6,500 nt of DNA, taken from the NCBI GenBank assembly GCA_937901025.1, contig CALCGR010000058.1, positions 1 to 6,500 on the forward strand. Reading direction: 5' to 3'. The notes beneath the pieces are model-generated. The model had not been told where the DNA came from. It saw nothing but the letters and a program-made list of their open reading frames with translations, and made no database searches. This document shows positions 1 through 5,110 of this stretch, one piece after another; position 1 is the first letter of the stretch; each line of letters opens with the position of its first letter. Position numbers and translations under genes: made by a program. This stretch comes from an uncultured Bacteroidales bacterium. GTDB taxonomy: Bacteria > Bacteroidota > Bacteroidia > Bacteroidales > Paludibacteraceae.

Positions 1-17
1 GCCCTGAAGTCCGGGCC

Positions 18-61
18 ACCCGTGCTTTAGCCGGGTATAAAGGCAAGCGTGGGCTATTGCC
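18..61. repeat. Palindromic intergenic DNA (REP-like hairpins)
   Basis: Two adjacent inverted repeats are visible. The first is ACCCG (18-22) with CGGGT (32-36), extended inward by GC/GC around a TTTA loop with one bulged T. The second is GGCAA (42-46) with TTGCC (57-61). A further GCCC/GGGC pair lies at 1-4 and 13-16, cut by the window edge. Bases 108-125 hold two tandem copies of a 9-bp unit, AATCTGTGG/AATCTGTGA. Frame 3 stays open from base 3 to a stop at 123-125, but I recognise no protein end in it. I infer decayed, REP-like intergenic repeat DNA; a fragment of a structured RNA entering from the left cannot be excluded. Confidence 0.4.
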
Positions 62-142
62 ATGGCGCAAATACCGCGGAATAGCGAAGCGAGCGGGAGA
101 TATAATAAATCTGTGGAATCTGTGAGAGATTTAAAAATATTT

Positions 143-156
143 GCAAATAAATTTGC
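143..156. promoter_or_regulatory. Perfect inverted repeat over the P1 -33 box
   Basis: GCAAAT (143-148) and ATTTGC (151-156) form a perfect 6-bp inverted repeat with a 2-bp spacer. The right arm contains the TTTG -33 box of P1. This could be an operator, but the sequence is AT-rich and a chance palindrome is plausible. P2, which is otherwise almost the same promoter, lacks the left arm. Confidence 0.25.
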
Positions 157-183
157 GTATATAAAAAAAAAGTTGTACCTTTG
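152..183 (+). promoter_or_regulatory. P1, Bacteroidota-type promoter of tRNA-Ser(UGA) and rlmL-queA-tatD
   Basis: The -33 box TTTG (152-155) and the -7 box TACCTTTG (176-183) are separated by 20 bp, matching the Bacteroidota primary sigma consensus (TTTG, about 19-21 bp, TAnnTTTG). The spacer holds a run of nine A residues. The -7 box ends 14 bases before the tRNA, so the primary transcript carries only a very short 5' extension before RNase P cleavage. No other promoter is apparent before rlmL, so P1 probably also drives rlmL, queA and tatD. Confidence 0.85.
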
Positions 184-197
184 CACCCGATTTTTAC

Positions 198-282
198 GGA
201 AAGATGGCGGAGTGGTCTAACGCGGCGGTCTTGAAAACCGTTGAACCGAGAGGTTCCGGGGGTTCGAATCCCTCTCTTTCCG
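198..282 (+). tRNA. tRNA-Ser (anticodon UGA)
   Basis: This is a class II tRNA. The acceptor stem GGAAAGA (198-204) pairs perfectly with TCTTTCC (275-281), with discriminator G at 282. The anticodon stem is GCGGT/ACCGT and the loop CTTGAAA places anticodon TGA at 232-234, reading UCA and related serine codons. The long variable arm is GAACC/GGTTC around GAGA (243-256). The T arm is GGGGG/CCCTC around TTCGAAT. The CCA end is not encoded; the next bases are CAC. The gene lies 18 bp upstream of rlmL with no promoter between them, so it is probably cotranscribed with the modification operon. Confidence 0.97.
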
Positions 283-285
283 CAC

Positions 286-294
286 TTTTTTTTT
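286..294 (+). other. T9 tract between tRNA-Ser(UGA) and rlmL
   Basis: Nine T residues follow the tRNA 3' end by three bases and stop directly before an in-frame ATG at 295. No classic GC hairpin precedes the tract other than the tRNA's own T arm and acceptor stem. It may promote transcript release or pausing after the tRNA and so limit read-through into rlmL, or it may be a substrate for tRNA 3' trimming. Both roles are inference. Confidence 0.4.
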
Positions 295-300
295 ATGCTT

Positions 301-1458
301 ATGCAATCTTTCCCAATGATAGCGAAGACCTTTAAGGGTCTGGAGCAGGTCCTGGCGGAGGAACTGACCGAGATTGGTGCCGACGAGGTGCAGATCCAGC
401 GGCGCGCCGTGTCCTTCTCAGGCGACAAAGAACTGCTTTATCGCGCTAACTTCAGCCTCCGTACCGCCCTCCGTATCCTCGTCCCTATCGCTACCTTCAC
501 TGCCAAGGACGCCGATGCCGTCTATGAACAAGCCAAACACATCGACTGGTCGCGGTTCATGACCGTCAACACCGGCTTCGCCATCGACGCTACCGTCTAT
601 TCCGAGACTTTTCGCCACTCTAAATACGTCACCTACCGCGTCAAGGATGCGATAGCCGACTACTGGACCGAGAAAGAGGGCAAACGCCCGTCCGTCAAAC
701 TCACCGATCCCGACCTCCAACTCAATGTGCATATCGCTGCCGAACAAGTCACTATCTCGCTCGATAGCAGCGGCGAGAGCTTGCATAAACGCGGTTACCG
801 CGTCGCTACCACCGAGGCTCCCATCAACGAGGTCCTCGCGGCCGGACTGCTGAAGATCGCCGGATGGAACGGCCAAACGGACTTCTACGACCCTATGTGC
901 GGGTCCGGCACGTTCCTCATCGAGGCGGCGCTCATCGCGCAGAACATCGCCCCCGGCGTGTTCCGCAAGGGGTACGCCTTCGAGAAATGGGCGGACTTCG
1001 ACAAAGACCTCTTTGAGCAGATCTATAACGACGATAGCAAGGAGCGCCCGTTCACCCACCATATCTATGGCTCCGACGCTTCTTTCTATGCCGTACAACA
1101 AGCCCAAAAGAACATCCGCGAATCCGGGATGCAACGCTTCATCGACGTCCGCCAGATCCGTATCCAGGAACTGAAAGGTCTTACCGCCGAAGGCGGTCTG
1201 ATTATGATGAACCCGCCTTATGGCGAACGCCTGGCACAAGATAAGGATGTCATGCGCCTGTACGGGGATATCGGTTCGGCCCTCAAACACCGTTTTGCGG
1301 GGGCTACGGCGTGGATCATCTCCTCTAACGAGGACGCACTGAAGTGCATCGGACTCAAACCCTCCCGACGGATCCATCTTATGAACGGCGAACTGGATTG
1401 TCTCTTTAATCAGTATGTGCTCTTTGCGGGCGATAGAAAAACATGGAAACAATCTTAA
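301..1458 (+). CDS. rlmL: RlmL-type 23S rRNA guanine-N2 methyltransferase (THUMP + methylase)
   Basis: This is probably the SAM-dependent enzyme that makes m2G in 23S rRNA (position 2445 in E. coli numbering). The 385-residue product has an N-terminal THUMP-type RNA-binding region (about 45-155) and then a Rossmann methyltransferase domain. The SAM-binding motif is DPMCGSGT (197-204) and the catalytic motif is NPPYGER (304-310), typical of N-methylation of exocyclic base amines. It matches the short single-methylase form like B. subtilis YpsC, lacking the fused RlmK half of E. coli RlmL. The frame is open back to a TTG at 241, but that extension translates tRNA sequence and is rejected. ATG 301 gives MQSFPMIAKTF; ATG 295 and 316 are alternatives, and no Shine-Dalgarno decides. 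Its last 16 bases overlap queA. The exact target base is inferred from the family. Confidence 0.88.
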   Translation: MQSFPMIAKTFKGLEQVLAEELTEIGADEVQIQRRAVSFSGDKELLYRANFSLRTALRILVPIATFTAKDADAVYEQAKHIDWSRFMTVNTGFAIDATVYSETFRHSKYVTYRVKDAIADYWTEKEGKRPSVKLTDPDLQLNVHIAAEQVTISLDSSGESLHKRGYRVATTEAPINEVLAAGLLKIAGWNGQTDFYDPMCGSGTFLIEAALIAQNIAPGVFRKGYAFEKWADFDKDLFEQIYNDDSKERPFTHHIYGSDASFYAVQQAQKNIRESGMQRFIDVRQIRIQELKGLTAEGGLIMMNPPYGERLAQDKDVMRLYGDIGSALKHRFAGATAWIISSNEDALKCIGLKPSRRIHLMNGELDCLFNQYVLFAGDRKTWKQS

Positions 1459-2681
1459 TCGACGAATATAACTACCCCCTCACCGACGATAGGATAGCCA
1501 AATATCCGCTCGCGCAACGCGACCACTCGAAACTCCTCGTCTATCGCGACGGACAAGTCAGTGAGGATCACTTTTATAATGTAGGCAACTTTATCCCGCC
1601 GCATTCCCTCCTTGTATATAATAACACGCGCGTGATTCAAGCCCGCCTGGTCTTTCATAAACCCTCCGGTGCCCGCGTCGAAGTCTTTTGCCTCGAACCC
1701 CTCGCGCCCCGCGACTATGCCCTCTCCCTGGGCTCTACCTCCGGTTGCGTGTGGAAATGTATGATCGGTAACCTCAAGAAATGGAAGGAGGGTAAACTCA
1801 CCTTGTCGCTGAATGAACAACTGGAACTGTCCGCCGAACGCCTCTCCACTACCGGCAATACCCACGAGGTGAGGTTTGAATGGCACCAAGTCTCCCCTGC
1901 GAGGGGAGATTTAGAGGGGTCCATCTCTTTTGCGGAGATTCTGGACCAACTCGGGGAACTGCCTATTCCCCCGTATCTGAATCGGGCTACGGAGGAGAGT
2001 GATAAGACGACCTACCAAACCGTTTATTCGCGTATCAAAGGTTCCGTAGCCGCGCCTACGGCGGGACTCCATTTCACCGACGCGGTCCTCGACAACCTGA
2101 GGCAGCGGGGCATCCAAACCACCGAACTCACCCTTCACGTGGGGGCCGGTACGTTCCAACCCGTCAAGACCGCGGACGCGAATGAGCACACCATGCATAC
2201 GGAGATCATCGCCGTGCCGCGACAAGCGATAGAGGATATCTTAGCCCATCCGGGCCATATCGTGGCGGTGGGTACCACCTCGATGCGTACGCTCGAGAGC
2301 CTCTATTATTTCCGTCCGCTCCTCTTGCCCTTACTCGAGGGGAAAAACGAGGAACCTGTTTTGCATATTGACCAGTTTGCTCCGTATCAACCCGGAGCCA
2401 ACGACTATACCACCCGCGAGGCCTTGGAGACGATCTTGCGGTACCTCGATCAGACACATCAGGATACACTGCATGCTGAGACGCAGATCATGATTGAACC
2501 CGGTTACGAGTTCCATGTGGTGGACCAACTCATCACGAACTTCCACCAACCCCAATCGACGCTCTTACTACTTGTCAGCGCTTTCGTCAAGGGCGATTGG
2601 CATACCATCTACGACTATGCCCTCTCCCATCAGTTCCGCTTCCTTAGTTACGGTGACAGTTCCATTTTGTATAAAAGATGA
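1443..2681 (+). CDS. queA: QueA-family tRNA preQ1 ribosyltransferase-isomerase, long form
   Basis: QueA moves the ribosyl part of SAM onto preQ1 in tRNA, giving epoxyqueuosine in the queuosine pathway. Family motifs are clear: RIAKYPLAQRDHSKLLV near the start, YNNTRVIQARL (59-69), YQTVYSRIKGSVAAPTAGLHF (191-211), LHVGAGTFQPV (231-241), HTMHTE (249-254), VGTTSMRTLES (276-286) and LITNFHQPQSTLLLLVSAF (363-381). At 412 residues it is some 60 longer than the usual 340-355. Extra length lies in residues 85-160 and 290-340, so it resembles the longer QueA-like variant I recall from Bacteroidota, which may coexist with a standard QueA. Residues 150-161 are encoded by a palindromic repeat also found in tatD. 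The start overlaps rlmL by 16 bp and the stop overlaps the tatD start as ATGA, implying translational coupling. The family is certain; the precise substrate of the long form is less so. Confidence 0.9.
   Translation: METILIDEYNYPLTDDRIAKYPLAQRDHSKLLVYRDGQVSEDHFYNVGNFIPPHSLLVYNNTRVIQARLVFHKPSGARVEVFCLEPLAPRDYALSLGSTSGCVWKCMIGNLKKWKEGKLTLSLNEQLELSAERLSTTGNTHEVRFEWHQVSPARGDLEGSISFAEILDQLGELPIPPYLNRATEESDKTTYQTVYSRIKGSVAAPTAGLHFTDAVLDNLRQRGIQTTELTLHVGAGTFQPVKTADANEHTMHTEIIAVPRQAIEDILAHPGHIVAVGTTSMRTLESLYYFRPLLLPLLEGKNEEPVLHIDQFAPYQPGANDYTTREALETILRYLDQTHQDTLHAETQIMIEPGYEFHVVDQLITNFHQPQSTLLLLVSAFVKGDWHTIYDYALSHQFRFLSYGDSSILYKR
1891..1928 (+). repeat. In-frame palindromic G/C repeat, copy 1 (inside queA)
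   Basis: A perfect 7-bp hairpin, CTCCCCT (1892-1898) and AGGGGAG (1902-1908) with loop GCG, is followed by a spacer and another GAGGGGTC block (1914-1921). It aligns without gaps to 2829-2866 in tatD, with 30 of 38 bases identical. In the queA frame it encodes S151-P-A-R-G-D-L-E-G-S-I161. The flanking residues, FEWHQ before and SFAEILDQLGELPIPPYLNR after, read as normal QueA sequence. That suggests the block is an added segment of about 10-11 residues. Confidence 0.72.
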
Positions 2682-3481
2682 TAGATACCCATTGTCATAT
2701 TGACGACGAACAATACGCTCCGCTTGCGGAGTACCTGTTGACCCAACAAGCGGGTGGGGTAGAGGCGATCATCGTTCCCGCTACCACCGCCGCCTCGTCC
2801 CAACAGGTCTTAGAACTCTGCTCTCTCTCCTCCCCTTTGAGGGGAGGTTGGGAGGGGTCTATCTATCCGGCCATCGGCCTTCATCCCGAGGAAGTCGGTC
2901 CCGACTGGTCGCAACAACTTGACGAAATAGAGTCTATGTATAATAACCCTACTCCTCTACCCCTCTACTCCCCTACACCTCTTGTCGCCATCGGCGAAAT
3001 AGGTCTCGACTACCATTTCTCTACGGACTTTAAGGCCGAACAGCAACTGGCTTTTCGGCGGCAGTTAGGGTGGGCAAAGCAGTGGGACTTGCCGGTTATC
3101 CTGCATTCGCGGGATGCTACGGAGGACTGTTTGCGTATCCTGCGCGAGGAGGATATACACTTCGGCGTGATGCATTGTTTTAGCGGCAGTCACGAAACGG
3201 CGGAACTGGTCCTCAAGCAGGGACTGTACTTAGGTATCGGCGGGGTGATCACGTTTAAGAACTGCAAGCTGCGCGAATCGTTGGTCGGTATCCCGTTGGA
3301 GCGGTTGGTGTTGGAGACGGACGGACCGTATATGGCACCCGTTCCCCATCGGGGTGAACGCAATGAGAGCCGGTGGATGAGGTATGTGATGGAGGTGCTG
3401 GCTGAGGTGTATCAGTGTCCTGTTGAACGAATAGATGAGGTGACAACGGCGAACGCAAAAGCCTTATTTAGACTAAAATAA
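2678..3481 (+). CDS. tatD: TatD-family metal-dependent deoxyribonuclease
   Basis: The product is a TIM-barrel metallohydrolase of the TatD family (cytoplasmic 3'-5' nuclease; roles proposed in DNA repair or RNA turnover). All expected metal ligands are present: DTHCH with H5 and H7, GEIGLDYH with E107, ILHSRDA with H143, MHCFSG with H166 and ETDGP with D215. The ending TTANAKALF is also typical. At 267 residues it is slightly longer than the usual 255-262. Two stretches look inserted: SPLRGGWEGSI (52-62), encoded by the palindromic repeat shared with queA, just before the conserved YPAIGLHP; and the proline-rich PTPLPLYSPTP (91-101), just before VAIGEIGLD. Both sit in variable surface regions between conserved motifs, so activity is probably kept. 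The ATG overlaps the queA stop (ATGA), so this is the last gene of the operon. The substrate is not predictable from sequence. Confidence 0.93.
   Translation: MIDTHCHIDDEQYAPLAEYLLTQQAGGVEAIIVPATTAASSQQVLELCSLSSPLRGGWEGSIYPAIGLHPEEVGPDWSQQLDEIESMYNNPTPLPLYSPTPLVAIGEIGLDYHFSTDFKAEQQLAFRRQLGWAKQWDLPVILHSRDATEDCLRILREEDIHFGVMHCFSGSHETAELVLKQGLYLGIGGVITFKNCKLRESLVGIPLERLVLETDGPYMAPVPHRGERNESRWMRYVMEVLAEVYQCPVERIDEVTTANAKALFRLK
2829..2866 (+). repeat. In-frame palindromic G/C repeat, copy 2 (inside tatD)
   Basis: An 8-bp perfect hairpin, CCTCCCCT (2829-2836) and AGGGGAGG (2840-2847) with loop TTG, is followed by TTGGGAGGGGTC. The coding strand holds four G runs (GGGG, GG, GGG, GGGG; 2841-2857) that could form a two-layer G-quadruplex instead. 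It shares orientation, reading frame and 30 of 38 bases with copy 1 at 1891-1928. It encodes S52-P-L-R-G-G-W-E-G-S-I62, directly before the conserved TatD strand YPAIGLHP. Confidence 0.75.
2947..2982 (+). repeat. Pyrimidine-rich imperfect direct repeat inside tatD
   Basis: Bases 2947-2982 contain no G, and A is the only purine. CTACTCCTCTACCC (2949-2962) recurs as CTACTCCCCTACAC (2965-2978) with 12 of 14 bases matching, a 16-bp period. It encodes PTPLPLYSPTPL. The CTCCCCT heptamer of the palindromic repeat occurs at 2968-2974, but without its complementary arm. It lies between a variable helix and the conserved VAIGEIGLD motif, where TatD proteins usually have a short linker. Confidence 0.5.
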
Positions 3482-3510
3482 CGCAAAAGTACAAAAAAAT
3501 AGGAATAAAA

Positions 3511-3542
3511 TTTGCATATTCCAAAAAAAAGTTGTACCTTTG
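3511..3542 (+). promoter_or_regulatory. P2, Bacteroidota-type promoter of tRNA-Ser(GGA) and exbB operon
   Basis: The -33 box TTTG (3511-3514) and the -7 box TACCTTTG (3535-3542) are 20 bp apart. From the TTTG to the CA after the -7 box, 30 of 34 bases match P1 at 152-185, including an A run and the shared TTGTACCTTTGCA end. It begins 29 bp after the tatD stop, and no terminator hairpin is visible between them. Some transcripts of the first operon may therefore read into the second. Confidence 0.85.
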
Positions 3543-3570
3543 CAGTCGATTTCCAAAAAGTAGTATATAT

Positions 3571-3596
3571 GCGGGGTCTCCGCAAAGTACCACTTT
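3571..3596 (+). other. Two small hairpins in the 5' leader of tRNA-Ser(GGA)
   Basis: GCGG (3571-3574) pairs with CCGC (3580-3583), and AAAGT (3584-3588) pairs with ACTTT (3592-3596) around ACC. The leader from the -7 box to the tRNA is 59 bases, against 14 for the other serine tRNA. The 10-mer TCTCCGCAAA (3577-3586) also occurs at the tRNA 3' end (3684-3693), so the leader may keep the tail of a deleted or decayed tRNA copy. That history is inference. Confidence 0.35.
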
Positions 3597-3601
3597 CTGG
3601 G

Positions 3602-3689
3602 GGAGAGATGCTCGAGTGGTTGAAGAGGCACGCCTGGAAAGCGTGTAAACGCCAAAAGCGTTTCCTGGGTTCGAATCCCTGTCTCTCCG
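3602..3689 (+). tRNA. tRNA-Ser (anticodon GGA)
   Basis: This is a class II tRNA. The acceptor stem GGAGAGA (3602-3608) pairs with TCTCTCC (3682-3688), with discriminator G at 3689. The anticodon stem is CACGC/GCGTG with loop CTGGAAA, placing GGA at 3636-3638 to read UCC and UCU. The variable arm is a perfect AAACGC/GCGTTT helix around CAAAA (3647-3663). The T arm, CTGGG/CCCTG around TTCGAAT, contains one T-T mismatch (3666 and 3680). CCA is not encoded. It precedes exbB by 38 bp with no promoter between them. Confidence 0.97.
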
Positions 3690-3727
3690 CAAACGTTAAA
3701 CAATTAAACAAAACTAATACACGTTTT

Positions 3728-4567
3728 ATGAAAAAGATCTTTGTTACCCTCACGGTGATGGCAATGCTGACCTTTGGTGGCGTTGCTGCAATGGCTCAAG
3801 AGGCAGAAGTAGCTGCTGAAGAAGCCGTAGAACAAGTTAGTGAAAACAACGACTCCGCTCTCGTAGCTGAAGCCGAAGTAGTAGAACCCGAGCAAGCTCC
3901 CGTTGTAAAAGAAGACAACGCCGTTGTAGCTTTGCACAAAACGCTGAAGACGAAGTTCATCGAAGGTGGTGCCGGCTTTATGGCTGCTACCCTGTTGTGC
4001 TTGGTATTTGGTTTGGCTCTTTGCATTGAGCGTATCATTTACTTAAGTCTGAGTAAGACGAACACCAAAGCTCTCCTTGCTGAGATCGAGGACGCTTTGA
4101 ATAAGAAGGGTATTGAGGCTGCTCTGGAAGTTTGCCGTAACACCCGTGGCCCTGTGGCAAGTATTTTCTATCAAGGTCTGAGCCGTTATGACGAAGGCGT
4201 TGACGTAGTTGAGAAGACCGTTGCTTCTTATGGTGGCGTTCAACTCGGTTTGCTCGAGAAGAACCTCAGCTGGATCTCCCTGTTCATCTCCATCGCTCCG
4301 TCGTTAGGATTCTTGGGAACCATCATTGGTATGATTCAAGCCTTCGATAAGATCCAACAAGTCGGTGATATCTCGGCTACCGTTGTTGCCGGTGGTATCA
4401 AGGTCGCTCTGTTGACCACCCTTCTCGGTTTGATCATCGCTATCATTCTGCAATTGTTCTATAACTACATCCTCTCCATCATTGAAGGTCTGGTTAACGA
4501 AATGGAGGATAGCTCCATCAGCCTGCTGGATATCGTAGTAGAGTACGACGCAAAGAAGAAGAAATAA
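3728..4567 (+). CDS. exbB: ExbB (MotA/TolQ/ExbB proton channel), with signal peptide and acidic extension
   Basis: ExbB forms the inner-membrane pentamer that, with ExbD, uses proton flow to energise TonB and hence TonB-dependent outer-membrane transporters. The 279-residue protein begins with a signal peptide (MKKIF, hydrophobic 5-21, probable cleavage AMA-Q after 23). Next comes an acidic Ala/Glu/Val-rich periplasmic stretch (24-65). Membrane helices lie at about 84-106, 182-204 and 224-248. APSLGFLGTIIGMIQAF (190-206) is the family signature, and the tail KKKK is basic. E. coli ExbB lacks such an extension, but some ExbB proteins, such as that of Serratia marcescens, have a cleaved signal and periplasmic extension. 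ATG 3728 is chosen because the frame upstream is tRNA and promoter sequence. The leader is A-rich without Shine-Dalgarno. Codon use (GTT, GCT, GGT) differs from the tatD block and suggests high expression. Confidence 0.94.
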   Translation: MKKIFVTLTVMAMLTFGGVAAMAQEAEVAAEEAVEQVSENNDSALVAEAEVVEPEQAPVVKEDNAVVALHKTLKTKFIEGGAGFMAATLLCLVFGLALCIERIIYLSLSKTNTKALLAEIEDALNKKGIEAALEVCRNTRGPVASIFYQGLSRYDEGVDVVEKTVASYGGVQLGLLEKNLSWISLFISIAPSLGFLGTIIGMIQAFDKIQQVGDISATVVAGGIKVALLTTLLGLIIAIILQLFYNYILSIIEGLVNEMEDSSISLLDIVVEYDAKKKK

Positions 4568-4612
4568 TAGGATCCGTAACCTTAGTATTAACTAATTAAA
4601 AACGTTTATCCT

Positions 4613-5086
4613 ATGAAAGATTATAAAAAAATCTCCAGAAACTCCTTATGGGCACTGTTGGGAATAGGTATCCTTGCTTCGATCCTGTTCTTCGCCGGTG
4701 GCTCTAATGGTAGCCTGGAAGTAGCAGGTGATTTCCTGCCTATCCCGAAGTTCTCCACGCTGTTCCTTGTTTGGAACTACATCCTGGTGGCTTTGGTATG
4801 CTTAGTGACACTCGCTGTCGTTGTTTGGGAGTTCGTTAAGACCTACAAGGTAGATCCTAAGAAAGCGATGACCGGTCTTTATGTTGTTCTCGGTTTCGTT
4901 GTTCTCGTGGTTGTTTGCTGGGTTCTTGGCAGTCCCGAAAAGATTGATATCGTTGGTTATGAAGGTTCGGATAACCAAGGCGCTATGGCTCGTATGAGCG
5001 ACGCGTGCTTGTATCTGACGTACTTCTTGGTTTTGGGCACCATTGCCGCTATGGTATGGGGCGTCGCTTATACCAAAAAGAAATAA
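4613..5086 (+). CDS. Four-helix membrane protein of the exbB-exbD operon, unknown function
   Basis: I recognise this as the small membrane protein often found between exbB and exbD in Bacteroidales, but know no assigned function or symbol. The 157-residue product has four predicted membrane helices (about 11-29, 48-75, 87-107 and 131-153), a short basic N-terminus (MKDYKK), a cytosolic basic loop (EFVKTYKVDPKK) between helices 2 and 3, and a basic KKK tail. An even helix count with basic ends and a basic middle loop fits both termini and that loop being inside. The loops at 30-46 (GSNGSLEVAGDFLPIPK) and 108-128 would then be periplasmic. It starts 45 bp after exbB and ends 24 bp before exbD, so it is cotranscribed. 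An accessory subunit of the ExbBD motor is the natural inference. Its frame, composition and codon use match its neighbours. Confidence 0.88.
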   Translation: MKDYKKISRNSLWALLGIGILASILFFAGGSNGSLEVAGDFLPIPKFSTLFLVWNYILVALVCLVTLAVVVWEFVKTYKVDPKKAMTGLYVVLGFVVLVVVCWVLGSPEKIDIVGYEGSDNQGAMARMSDACLYLTYFLVLGTIAAMVWGVAYTKKK

Positions 5087-5110
5087 TTAAACTCAACAAA
5101 CTAAATCACA

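Noticed and set aside
4..16. GAAGTCCGGGC resembling the conserved 5' motif of RNase P RNA
   Set aside because: The motif is only partial and none of the following conserved RNase P RNA structure is present before the AT-rich promoter region.
241..300. Upstream extension of rlmL to a TTG at 241
   Set aside because: Those codons translate the 3' half of tRNA-Ser(UGA); family similarity starts at about MIAKTF.
54..428. 124-codon minus-strand frame across the left intergenic region and tRNA
   Set aside because: It is antisense to P1, the tRNA and the rlmL start, with no similarity I recognise.
418..1452. 344-codon open frame on the minus strand, antisense to rlmL
   Set aside because: It mirrors rlmL almost completely, shows no recognisable domain, and has no promoter or leader of its own. 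rlmL has clear THUMP and methylase motifs in the opposite frame.
3512..3727. Upstream extension of exbB to 3512
   Set aside because: It would translate promoter P2 and the whole tRNA-Ser(GGA). ATG 3728 starts a proper signal peptide after an A-rich leader.
3412..3753. Several minus-strand frames across P2 and tRNA-Ser(GGA)
   Set aside because: They are antisense to the tRNA and promoter; peptides such as RDSNP or GFEPRKR are usual artefacts of translating tRNA T arms.
4568..4613. TAGGAT/ATCCTA inverted repeat around the start of the four-helix protein
   Set aside because: Only 6 bp over a 34-base AT-rich loop; it is weak and not convincing as a regulatory structure.
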